Shown: positions 1-7,511 of the stretch, piece after piece | Position numbering within the stretch: the stretch's first letter is position 1 | How the letters are laid out: every line of letters begins with the position of its first letter | From: Chitinophagaceae bacterium UBA3430 | GTDB lineage: Bacteria; Bacteroidota; Bacteroidia; Chitinophagales; Chitinophagaceae | Direction of reading: 5' to 3' | NCBI GenBank assembly: GCA_002378975.1 | Contig: DFST01000054.1 | Location: 5,261-16,976 of the forward strand | DNA: 11,716 bases | The notes under the pieces: generated by a model | Seen by the model: only the letters and a program-made list of their open reading frames with translations | Told to the model about the DNA's origin: nothing | The model's database searches: none | Translations under genes and position numbers: made by a program

Positions 1-1215
1 CCGATTTCAGAAAAAGAAAAATGGGAAATGGGGTTGCGAGCCCAATTTCGCCAGGTTGATAATCGAAATGATTTTTACTTAATTCCTACCACGGGCAGTC
101 CGATATACTTGAGCGATCTGTCGGTGAATTATACAAGCGACGATCGTGTATATGCCGCCTATACCACCTACACCAACATGTTGGGGAAATGGGGTTATCA
201 AGCTGGATTGCGCTTGGAGAGCTCTGATTACATTGGAAACCTTCCCGATAAATCTCAATCTTTCAATGTAACCTTTCCTGTTAGTTTATTCCCCAGCCTG
301 TATTTGACGCGCAAAGCGGCCAAAGAACAGGAAGTACAATTGAATTATACCCGTAAGATCAACCGACCGAATTTTTGGCAGCTGTATCCGTTCACCGATT
401 ATTCCGACTCCCTGAACATCAGTCGTGGAAATCCGGATCTGCGTCCGGAATTCACGAACTCCATTGAGATGTCTTATCAAAAGACATTCAAGAACCGAGA
501 TAATCTCATCGCTTCGGCCTATTACAAACGCACCGAGGGATTGATCACCCGGTACCAAGCCAAAGAGATCGCACCCGTATCCGGTAAAGACATTCTCATC
601 AATACCTATTTGAACGCGCAATCAAGTTACTTGGCGGGGCTGGAATTGATCTCGAAGAACAAGATCACCCGTACCTGGGAATTGACCACCAACCTGAACC
701 TTTTCCAATCGGGCATCGAACTTAGTGACCCAACCATTGCTGTTTCAGATCCCATCCCCAGCTGGCAATTAAAAATGAACCATACCATCAAGGTTGGCAA
801 GCGTTTTACCCTTCAACTGAATGGCGAATACGTTTCAAAGACCGTATTGCCACCCAGTGGATCGGGTGGTGGTCGAGGTGGTTGGAGCGGCGGTGGTGGC
901 GGCGGCATGTGGGGCCAAACGGCCAGTTCGGCACAAGGATATTCACTGCCAAATTATTTCATGGATGCCGGACTACGTGCTGACTTGGGCAAAACCCGCC
1001 AGACCAGTTTATCAATCAATTGGAGTGATGCATTCCGAACCCGTCGTCAACAAGTCCATACCGCATCCGATTATTTTGTCCAAGATGTATTCCGCCGTCG
1101 TGATCCACAACTGGTTCGTTTGAATTTTAATTGGCGCTTCGGGAAAGTGGATGCCAATTTGTTCAAGCGCAAGAACAGTAAAGGTGGAGAAGGCATGGAA
1201 GGCATGAGCATGTAA
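1..1215 (+). CDS. Outer membrane beta-barrel protein (TonB-dependent receptor-like), 3' part only
   Basis: The frame is open from base 1 to the TAA at 1213-1215, so the start and any N-terminal plug or carboxypeptidase-like domain lie upstream of the window; the ATG at 28 is internal. About 404 residues remain. They show alternating aromatic and polar beta-strand patterns typical of large Bacteroidota barrels, including YTRKINRPNFWQLYPF and the stretch RGNPDLRPEFTNSIEMSY. These resemble the C-terminal half of the OMP_b-brl_3 type outer membrane family. Counting from the ATG at 28, a glycine-rich loop lies at residues 278-296, and the protein ends in a charged Met/Gly tail (GGEGMEGMSM) rather than an aromatic residue. 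The role is probably outer membrane transport or an envelope function; the substrate is unknown. The next gene starts 9 nt downstream, suggesting one transcript. Confidence 0.85.
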   Translation, partial: PISEKEKWEMGLRAQFRQVDNRNDFYLIPTTGSPIYLSDLSVNYTSDDRVYAAYTTYTNMLGKWGYQAGLRLESSDYIGNLPDKSQSFNVTFPVSLFPSLYLTRKAAKEQEVQLNYTRKINRPNFWQLYPFTDYSDSLNISRGNPDLRPEFTNSIEMSYQKTFKNRDNLIASAYYKRTEGLITRYQAKEIAPVSGKDILINTYLNAQSSYLAGLELISKNKITRTWELTTNLNLFQSGIELSDPTIAVSDPIPSWQLKMNHTIKVGKRFTLQLNGEYVSKTVLPPSGSGGGRGGWSGGGGGGMWGQTASSAQGYSLPNYFMDAGLRADLGKTRQTSLSINWSDAFRTRRQQVHTASDYFVQDVFRRRDPQLVRLNFNWRFGKVDANLFKRKNSKGGEGMEGMSM

Positions 1216-1224
1216 AAAGGACGT

Positions 1225-2322
1225 ATGAACGATCCGAAGATCATCTATCTGGCTGTAACCAATAGCCTGACCTATGACCAGCGCATGAGTCGGATCTGTT
1301 ACACACTGCATGAGTCGGGTTACCGGGTAAATCTGATCGGGATTAATCGTACTACGCCCCTTCCCGATCGCCCCTATCGACAGATCCGGTTGACCAGCTG
1401 GTTTCCGAAAGGAAAGCTTTTCTATTTGGAGAATCACATCCGGTTATTTTTCTATCTCCTATTCCGACGAGCAGACCTGCTCGTCGCCAACGACCTGGAT
1501 ACTGCTTTACCAATTTGGATGGTTTCCAAACTACGAACCATTCCACGCCTGATGGATGCTCATGAGTATTTTACCGAGATGAAGGAGGTGCTGAGCCGCC
1601 CCACTGTTCATCGTCTTTGGTCAGCCCTGGCTCGTTTTCTGATTCCAAAATTTCCCGATGGATATACGGTTGGTCCCGAACTCGTGAATAAATTCAGAGC
1701 AGCGTATGGGGTGGATTATGGACTGATACGCAACATGCCTCGACTTCGGCAATGGAAGGAGCGTACCGAAAATGAACAACCATTTCTATTGTACCAGGGA
1801 GCGGTCAATCAGGGCCGGGGATTTGAAACCCTGATTCCGGCCATGCACCACATTAATTACCCACTGGTCATTTGTGGCGACGGCAATTATATGGAAGAGC
1901 TAAAAACGCTGATCGCCCGGGAACAACTCGCTGATCGAATTCAACTCACCGGCATGTTGCAACCGGATGAACTAAGAAAATGGACCGATCGGGCAGCAAT
2001 TGCAATAGTCATTCCCGATAAAAAAGGAGCCAACCAATTTTTAGCGCTGCCCAATAAATTCTTTGATTGCATCGAAGCCGGATTGCCACAGATTACCTGC
2101 AACTATCCGGAGTATGAAACAATCAATAATAAATACCCGGTTGCGGTTTTATTGGATGTGGTCACCCCCCTTTTGGTTGCTCAGGCAGTCAATGAGTTAA
2201 TGGAGGATGCTGCCAAACGAAAAGCCATGCAAGCAGCCTGCAGGCAGGCTCGGCAAGAATTTTGTTGGGATCAGGAAGAGGCCGTTTTATTAAGTATCTA
2301 CAAACGCAAGCTGCCTCAATGA
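1225..2322 (+). CDS. GT-B fold glycosyltransferase (GT4-like)
   Basis: This 365-residue cytoplasmic protein looks like a GT4-type retaining glycosyltransferase that moves a sugar from a nucleotide-sugar donor to a glycan or lipid acceptor. The N-terminal half carries the acceptor-side Rossmann fold with DAHEYF at residues 111-116. The C-terminal half carries YQGAVNQGRGFETL (190-203), CGDG (217-220) and the donor-site region LALPNKFFDCIEAGLP (273-288), which stands in for the EX7E motif in this subfamily. There are no membrane segments. The start at 1225 is supported by a Shine-Dalgarno-like AAAGGA at 1216-1221, which is uncommon in this group and spaced only 3 nt. Its stop overlaps the next start as ATGA, so the two are probably translationally coupled. 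Donor and acceptor cannot be read from the sequence. The enzyme class is secure. Confidence 0.9.
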   Translation: MNDPKIIYLAVTNSLTYDQRMSRICYTLHESGYRVNLIGINRTTPLPDRPYRQIRLTSWFPKGKLFYLENHIRLFFYLLFRRADLLVANDLDTALPIWMVSKLRTIPRLMDAHEYFTEMKEVLSRPTVHRLWSALARFLIPKFPDGYTVGPELVNKFRAAYGVDYGLIRNMPRLRQWKERTENEQPFLLYQGAVNQGRGFETLIPAMHHINYPLVICGDGNYMEELKTLIAREQLADRIQLTGMLQPDELRKWTDRAAIAIVIPDKKGANQFLALPNKFFDCIEAGLPQITCNYPEYETINNKYPVAVLLDVVTPLLVAQAVNELMEDAAKRKAMQAACRQARQEFCWDQEEAVLLSIYKRKLPQ

Positions 2323-3440
2323 CCCAATCCATCCATATGGTTTGCTTGTGCAGCCCCTGGCCTGCCGATACAGGTGGAGCTAGAGATATGTTGGAGCGAC
2401 TGAAAGCCTTGCATCAGCACGGAATCCGGGTGCATTTACATTATTTCATTCGTAAGCACGAACATCCTGCCGAGGAACTCAACACATTTTGCAGCCGGAT
2501 TTCCGTCTACCGTAGAAATAGTCCCTGGAGCGGGATGTTGAATGGATGGCCTTACATCATTGCCTGCCGACAGGATAAAGCCCTGTTGAATAACCTTAAT
2601 GCCGATAAGGACCCCATCCTATTTGATGGCATTCATACTACTGCATTCATCAACCAGCTTCATCAAAACAATCGGAAGCTGGTGATACGCATGCACAACG
2701 ATGAAGTACGCTATTATAGCTCCCTGATCCGATTTGAGCGAAACGTATTTAAACGATTATACTTCCGCTGGGAATCGATCCGACTCCATCACTGGATGAA
2801 GCGTGTCCCACACGATATTCCTTTGGGTTGTGTGCAAACCAATGAACAAGAAGTGTTGAAAAACAAGTATGGTTTCACCCGTACCTTCTTACTCCCCCCT
2901 CCTGTTCCGTCGTCGGTAAATATTGCCACGGGTACGGGAGGCTATTGCCTGTATCACGGTAATTTATCGGTTGGCGAGAACGAACGAGCCGCCATATGGT
3001 TATTGCGCAGGGTATTCGCCCAAATCAAATTACCCTTGGTGATTGCTGGCAAATCACCCTCGAAAAAACTAGAGAAGCTTGTTCATTTCTATCAGCATGC
3101 TTGTTTGGTCGGAAATCCAACCCAATCTGAATTGCAAGACCTGATTCGAAAGGCACAGATCAATGTATTGCCATCACTAACCGATACGGGCATCAAACAA
3201 AAGATATTCGATGCGCTGCAACATGGCCGACATTGCCTAATCAATTCCAATATGCAAGTTGGATCACCTTGGACTGATAGTTGCCACGTTGCATCCGATC
3301 CTGCTGAAATGGGCGAACTCGTCCAAGAACTTTTTAAAACCCCTTTTACCGAAAAAATGATTCAGGACCGTGACGAACGGCTCCAGTATTGGCGGAATGA
3401 ATTAAACCCGATCGACGAATTGATTAAACAGCTATCGTAG
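2319..3440 (+). CDS. Glycosyltransferase, GT-B fold, second subfamily
   Basis: This is a 373-residue protein when started at the ATG at 2319, whose ATGA overlaps the upstream stop. An in-frame ATG at 2262 would add 19 residues inside the upstream gene that do not look like a domain start, whereas MTQSIHMVCLCSPWPADTGGA is a typical GT-B beginning. Features are MHNDE at residues 125-129, HGNLSVGENERA at 213-224 opening the donor-binding domain, AGKSPS at 243-248, and PSLTDTGIKQKIFDAL at 285-300 in the donor-sugar site region. It differs clearly from its neighbour at 1225-2322, so the pair is not a recent duplication. It probably works on a surface glycan or glycolipid; the substrate is unknown. 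Its last 17 nt overlap the 3' end of ftsE on the other strand. Confidence 0.88.
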   Translation: MTQSIHMVCLCSPWPADTGGARDMLERLKALHQHGIRVHLHYFIRKHEHPAEELNTFCSRISVYRRNSPWSGMLNGWPYIIACRQDKALLNNLNADKDPILFDGIHTTAFINQLHQNNRKLVIRMHNDEVRYYSSLIRFERNVFKRLYFRWESIRLHHWMKRVPHDIPLGCVQTNEQEVLKNKYGFTRTFLLPPPVPSSVNIATGTGGYCLYHGNLSVGENERAAIWLLRRVFAQIKLPLVIAGKSPSKKLEKLVHFYQHACLVGNPTQSELQDLIRKAQINVLPSLTDTGIKQKIFDALQHGRHCLINSNMQVGSPWTDSCHVASDPAEMGELVQELFKTPFTEKMIQDRDERLQYWRNELNPIDELIKQLS

Positions 3441-4110
3441 CATTGTCGGTAACTCCCCCTTTTTCTGTTCGAATCATACGGGCTGGATATTTTTGAACAA
3501 CCAAGTAATCATGGGTTGCCATAACAACGGTTGTTTGATAATCTCGGGCAATTTGAAAAAGCAAGCGCATGATCTCATCGGAGGTTTCCGGATCCAGATT
3601 TCCGGTGGGCTCATCCGCTAAAATCAATTTAGGTGAGTTTAGCAAAGCACGGGCTATGTCGACACGTTGTTGTTCGCCGCCACTGAGTTCAAAAGGCATT
3701 TTGAAACCTTTTGATTTCAATCCCACTTTGTCCAAAACATCCTGAATCTTCTCCTGGATCAGTTTTTCATCGGTCCAGCCCGTTGCCCGCAATACAAAGC
3801 GAAGATTGTCGGTAATGTTTCGGTCGGTCAACAACTGAAAATCCTGGAAAACTACCCCCAGATTGCGTCGCAAATACGGTACTCGTTTCCAATCCAATTC
3901 ACGCAGATTAAATCCCGCTACCCATCCTTCACCAGATGTCAAGGAAAGTTCGCCGTATAGGGTTTTCAATAAACTGGATTTTCCACTTCCGGTTTTACCG
4001 ACCAAATAAACGAACTCTCCCTTGTTAACGGTGAGTTGTACGTTGGATAGAATCAAGTTGGTGCCTTGATAGATGTTGGCGTCTTTTATTTGAATGATCG
4101 GTTCTGACAT
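3424..4110 (-). CDS. ftsE: Cell division ATP-binding protein FtsE (ABC ATPase)
   Basis: The protein is 228 residues, the usual FtsE length. It has a complete ABC ATPase set: Walker A GKTGSGKS at 38-45, Q-loop VFQDFQLL at 87-94, signature LSGGEQQR at 142-149, Walker B LILADEP at 162-168, D-loop NLD at 171-173 and H-switch ATH at 198-200. FtsE pairs with the membrane protein FtsX to link cytosolic ATP hydrolysis to septal peptidoglycan hydrolase activation. No ftsX lies in this window; in Bacteroidota it is often elsewhere. The start at 4110 (MSEPIIQIKDANIYQG) fits the family. The frame runs open to 4242, but the extra 44 residues lie within purM coding sequence and look like out-of-frame translation. 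It follows purM after 22 nt. A LolD/MacB-type ATPase is the main alternative, because partner genes are absent. Confidence 0.85.
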   Translation of the reverse strand: MSEPIIQIKDANIYQGTNLILSNVQLTVNKGEFVYLVGKTGSGKSSLLKTLYGELSLTSGEGWVAGFNLRELDWKRVPYLRRNLGVVFQDFQLLTDRNITDNLRFVLRATGWTDEKLIQEKIQDVLDKVGLKSKGFKMPFELSGGEQQRVDIARALLNSPKLILADEPTGNLDPETSDEIMRLLFQIARDYQTTVVMATHDYLVVQKYPARMIRTEKGGVTDNATIAV

Positions 4111-4132
4111 GGTAAAAGGTTGAATAATAAAG

Positions 4133-5317
4133 TTATGACAACGGGGCTGGATATCGAATGGGCTCCTTTCCAATCCGGTCGATCTGCACATATGCTTCCG
4201 GGGACTGAATAACCGATCCGATGATTTTGGCCTCCACCCCAAATGATTGGGCGATGCCTATTAAGGAGGAAGCTGTTTGTTCATCGGTGTAGATCTCCAG
4301 CCGGGTACCCATATTAAAAACCTGGTACATTTCCATATCCGTAGATTGGCTGGATTGTTGAATCAAATCAAAAATAATCGGAGGTACAAAAAGATCATTC
4401 TTAATTACAGCCAATTCATCGGGCAAATATTTCAAGCATTTCGTTTGTCCACCGCCGCTGCAATGGATCATGCCGTGGATTTGATCAAAATGTGCATCGA
4501 ACATTTTTTGTACCAGGGGAGCAAACGTTCGAGTGGGACTCAGCAACAGTTGTCCGATATTCAGATCCGACATTCCAGGCACTGGATCGGTCAAGCGGTA
4601 AGGCCCCGTATAAACAACCGATCTATCCATGGTCGATTCAAAAGTTTCAGGATAGTCGTGGGCATATTGATTCGCAAGCAGGTCGTGGCGAGCACTGGTC
4701 AATCCATTGCTGGCGATCCCACTGTTGTATCGGTCTTCGTATACTGACTGTCCGAAACTAGCTAAGCCAACAATTACATCCCCGGCCTTGATCCGTTCAT
4801 TGGAAATGATCCGATTCTTGGGCCACCGAGCTGTAAGGGTTCCATTGACTGCTATGGTTCTGACTAGATCCCCGACATCGGCCGTCTCTCCGCCCAAATA
4901 TTCAATGTTTACTCCCTGCTCTTGCATGCGTATAAAAAACCGCCGACTTCCTTCAATGATCTCCGACAACACGGTGCCTGGGATACGATGTTTGTTTCGG
5001 TCGATGGTGGAGGAAAAAAGAAATTGGTTGCTGATGCCTACGCAAAGAAGATCGTCCAAATTCATGACGATGGCGTCTTCCGCAATCCCCTGCCAGACCG
5101 AAATATCTCCGGTTTCTTTCCAATATAAATAAGCTAAAATGCTCTTGGTCCCGGCTCCATCGGCATGCATTACGTTCACCCAGTCCTCGTCCTTACCCAG
5201 GTAGTCGGGGTAGATCTTACAAAAAGCTCTGGGGAACAGTCCCGCATCCAGGTTTCGAACCGCGGCATGAACATCTTCTTTTTGCGCAGAAACGCCTCGT
5301 TGACCGTATCGGGACAT
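4133..5317 (-). CDS. purM: Phosphoribosylformylglycinamidine cyclo-ligase (AIR synthase)
   Basis: PurM converts formylglycinamidine ribonucleotide plus ATP to aminoimidazole ribonucleotide, the fifth step of de novo purine synthesis, in the cytoplasm. The 394-residue protein has the AIR synthase N-terminal domain with HADGAGTKS at 51-59, the counterpart of the DGVGTK nucleotide-binding motif, plus DDLLCVG at 88-94 and GGETADVGD at 142-150. The C-terminal domain has SNGLTSAR at 203-210 and the Gly-rich GMIHCSGGGQTKCL at 282-295. It is about 50 residues longer than the Escherichia coli enzyme, and DGAGTK replaces DGVGTK, as I would expect for the Bacteroidota form. The start at 5317 (MSRYGQRGVSAQKEDVHAAV) is natural. 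A weak -7-like TAATTTCG on the minus strand (5352 down to 5345) would give a leader of about 20 nt. It is co-directional with ftsE. Confidence 0.93.
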   Translation of the reverse strand: MSRYGQRGVSAQKEDVHAAVRNLDAGLFPRAFCKIYPDYLGKDEDWVNVMHADGAGTKSILAYLYWKETGDISVWQGIAEDAIVMNLDDLLCVGISNQFLFSSTIDRNKHRIPGTVLSEIIEGSRRFFIRMQEQGVNIEYLGGETADVGDLVRTIAVNGTLTARWPKNRIISNERIKAGDVIVGLASFGQSVYEDRYNSGIASNGLTSARHDLLANQYAHDYPETFESTMDRSVVYTGPYRLTDPVPGMSDLNIGQLLLSPTRTFAPLVQKMFDAHFDQIHGMIHCSGGGQTKCLKYLPDELAVIKNDLFVPPIIFDLIQQSSQSTDMEMYQVFNMGTRLEIYTDEQTASSLIGIAQSFGVEAKIIGSVIQSPEAYVQIDRIGKEPIRYPAPLS

Positions 5318-5372
5318 GGTAATCGGTAATGATTTTACGAGCTCCGAAATTACTGAAATCCGACGGGAATGC

Positions 5373-5398
5373 TTGGTGCCCCGGCTGGCTTATATTTG
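5373..5398 (+). promoter_or_regulatory. Promoter of ribF: TTG plus perfect TAnnTTTG
   Basis: TATATTTG at 5391-5398 matches all fixed positions of the Bacteroidota -7 consensus TAnnTTTG. A TTG at 5373-5375 is a possible -33 element, with a 15-nt spacer that is somewhat shorter than usual. The element ends only 6 nt before the ribF ATG at 5405, so transcription should start at or within a few bases of the start codon. Confidence 0.6.
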
Positions 5399-5404
5399 CG
5401 CGCC

Positions 5405-6361
5405 ATGCAAGTACATCGCTCACTTGACCAACTACCCAGTTTTCGCCGATCCGTGATCACCGTAGGCACGTTTGACGGGGTACATCATGGCCATCGAAAA
5501 GTGCTGAAACAGGTTCAAGAGGAAGCCTTGAAAATTCAAGGGGAATCGGTTTTGATTACGTTTCACCCCCACCCCCGCAGTGTGGTTTCTTCCCCCTACC
5601 TGGGTATTCGATTGATCAATTCCTTGGAAGAGCGGATTGAGCTGCTTGCAGCCTGCGGCATCGATCATCTGGTAATCGTTCCTTTTACAGAGCTTTTTGC
5701 CAACTTGACCGCGGAGGAATATGTGCGTGATTTTTTGGTCGCCAAGTTCATGCCGCATACGCTCGTGATTGGCCATGACCACCGTTTTGGAAGAGACCGG
5801 GACGGAGACTTCCAATTCCTAAAGGAAAAATCAACCCTGTACAACTATCAACTTACTGAGATACCCGCCCATTGGCTGGATGAGAATGTGATCAGTTCAA
5901 CCCGAATCCGGGAATCGATCCTGCATCACGATATAGCAACCGCTAACCAGCTCCTTGGATATCCCTTCTATTTTTCCGGGATGGTGGTACATGGCAATAA
6001 GATCGGGCGTACGTTGGGGTATCCAACAGCTAATTTGCAGATTCTTACAGAAGATAAGATCGTACTGGGTAATGGAATCTATGCCGTATTTGCCAAACCG
6101 GATGGATATGATCAACCTCATCAAGGAATGATGAGCATTGGATTCCGTCCCACGGTCGGGGGCACTCAACGGGTAATCGAAGTCAATCTTTTCAATTTTC
6201 AGGATGAAATCTACGACCGCATTTTGCAGGTACACGTAATCGCCTATTTGCGTTCTGAAGTAAAATTCGAGGGATTGCCCGCACTCATCGAGCAAATGCA
6301 CCTAGATAAGGAGAATAGCCTAAGAATCCTCCCTACGCAGCTCGAGTCTGCACCATCTTAA
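5405..6361 (+). CDS. ribF: Bifunctional riboflavin kinase / FAD synthetase
   Basis: This 318-residue cytoplasmic enzyme phosphorylates riboflavin to FMN and then adenylylates FMN to FAD. The N-terminal FAD synthetase (nucleotidyltransferase) module has GTFDGVHHGH at 21-30, TFHPHPRSV at 52-60, GHDHRFGRDRDG at 123-134 and SSTRIRES at 164-171. The C-terminal riboflavin kinase module has GRTLGYPTANL at 201-211, GNGIYAV at 222-228, IGFRPTVGG at 245-253 and LRSEVKFEG at 282-290. The start at 5405 was chosen because the 12 extra in-frame residues from 5369 precede conserved sequence and overlap the promoter. No Shine-Dalgarno is present and the predicted leader is nearly absent. There is no room for, and no sign of, an FMN riboswitch in the 87-bp gap to purM. 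The last 29 nt overlap the end of holA. Confidence 0.95.
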   Translation: MQVHRSLDQLPSFRRSVITVGTFDGVHHGHRKVLKQVQEEALKIQGESVLITFHPHPRSVVSSPYLGIRLINSLEERIELLAACGIDHLVIVPFTELFANLTAEEYVRDFLVAKFMPHTLVIGHDHRFGRDRDGDFQFLKEKSTLYNYQLTEIPAHWLDENVISSTRIRESILHHDIATANQLLGYPFYFSGMVVHGNKIGRTLGYPTANLQILTEDKIVLGNGIYAVFAKPDGYDQPHQGMMSIGFRPTVGGTQRVIEVNLFNFQDEIYDRILQVHVIAYLRSEVKFEGLPALIEQMHLDKENSLRILPTQLESAPS

Positions 6362-7334
6362 CGGCCAGCTCTTTCAAAAGATCTGAATCGGATGTGCCGG
6401 AATCTCCGATACCGATCGAACGCAGATTGTACTCATGCAACAACAACAAGATCTGTTCCACCCCGCCATAACCATAGCTCTGCGCAGCCTGCTGATATTC
6501 TTTGGTGACAAAAGGCGGCACCCCCAACACAGCGGCTAGATTGCCGGATCCGGCATTGAAAACCAGCATCACTTTACTGAAAAAGCTATAAAGCGTTGGC
6601 AAGATCAATTGTATCGGGGCTGCTTTAGGATTGGCCTCGAAGTACTGTATGATCTGGATCGCTTTGGATAGATTTCGCTGCCCCAAGGCTCGTTGTAGCT
6701 CAAAAGAGTTGTAGTCTTTACTGATGCCAATGTATTCCTCTATGTGCGCCTCCGTGATCATAGCTGCCTCCCCAACGTTCAAGGCCAATTTTTCCAATTC
6801 ATTCGCCAATCGACTCAGATCATTGCCCACGTGATCAATCAACAGACTCTGAGCCCGTTGGTCGATCTTTAATTTTCTGGATTTGACCCATTGCTCCGCC
6901 CAAGCATGCACTTCGTTATCGTATAGCTTACGGGTAGTGAGCACCATCCCCTTTTCCTTTACCAATTTGGAGAAACGTTTTCGAGAATCGAGCTTCTTGT
7001 CCTTGTAACCAACGATCAAAATCGTCGAAGCCATGGGTTGCTCCAGGTACGATTCCAGTTTCTCCAGATCCCGCATGGATTGCGCTTCGCGCAGCAATAC
7101 CACCTGACGGTCAGCGAACATCGGGTAACGGCGACAGGCATTGATCAACTCCGACCATTGACAATCCTTACCATAGAAAACAGATAAATTAAAATCGCGT
7201 TGACCGGGTTCCAGCAGAATATCAGCCGCTGCCGACATCAATTGCTCAATGAAATATTCCTCCTCGCCCTCCAACCAATAAAGTGGCAGACACTTCCCCG
7301 ATCGCCAGGAGGCTAGGATCTCTTCCGGTTTCAT
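6333..7334 (-). CDS. holA: DNA polymerase III subunit delta
   Basis: HolA is the delta subunit of the clamp loader; it opens the beta sliding clamp so that it can be placed on DNA. The 333-residue protein matches family length. Its N-terminal region has LYWLEGEEEYFIEQL (18-32), the usual opening of this family, and YPMFADRQVVLLREAQ (70-85), a clamp-contact and core-fold region. The middle has LTTRKLYDNEVHAWAEQWV (132-150). GNDLSRLANELEKLAL (170-185) is the characteristic lid-domain motif. The C-terminal collar domain includes LYSFFSKVM (248-256). The start at 7334 gives a normal N terminus. On the minus strand TATCTTAG (7346 down to 7339), one mismatch from TAnnTTTG, lies 4 nt before the ATG, but no suitable TTG stands upstream, so this is a weak promoter call. 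It converges on ribF with overlapping coding ends. Confidence 0.93.
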   Translation of the reverse strand: MKPEEILASWRSGKCLPLYWLEGEEEYFIEQLMSAAADILLEPGQRDFNLSVFYGKDCQWSELINACRRYPMFADRQVVLLREAQSMRDLEKLESYLEQPMASTILIVGYKDKKLDSRKRFSKLVKEKGMVLTTRKLYDNEVHAWAEQWVKSRKLKIDQRAQSLLIDHVGNDLSRLANELEKLALNVGEAAMITEAHIEEYIGISKDYNSFELQRALGQRNLSKAIQIIQYFEANPKAAPIQLILPTLYSFFSKVMLVFNAGSGNLAAVLGVPPFVTKEYQQAAQSYGYGGVEQILLLLHEYNLRSIGIGDSGTSDSDLLKELAVKMVQTRAA

Positions 7335-7480
7335 ATAGCTAAGATACAGCCTTTCAAGACTTTATGACTTTTCCCGCAGTTTCCATATTCAAGCAATTTT
7401 AAAGCCCCCTGCAGTTGATCATGCGTTAAAATGAGCAAAAACATAAAGTAGTGACATCCTATTATTGTGCAAGAAGCCTG

Positions 7481-7487
7481 TACTTTG
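7481..7487 (+). promoter_or_regulatory. Possible -7 element upstream of the coiled-coil gene
   Basis: TACTTTG lacks one base of the TAnnTTTG spacing. A TTG at 7465-7467 lies 13 nt upstream, closer than usual for a -33 element. It would give a leader of roughly 20 nt before the ATG at 7512. The remaining holA-side intergenic sequence (7335-7480) shows no other recognisable element. Confidence 0.3.
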
Positions 7488-7511
7488 TATCGAACCCCTA
7501 AATATTTACGC

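Noticed and set aside
4111..4242. 44-residue N-terminal extension of FtsE
   Set aside because: It lies within and just after purM coding sequence, reads as out-of-frame translation, and the family start is MSEPIIQ at 4110.
5318..5404. FMN riboswitch upstream of ribF
   Set aside because: The gap is 87 bp and shared with the purM upstream region. None of the conserved FMN aptamer segments is visible, and the promoter abuts the start codon.
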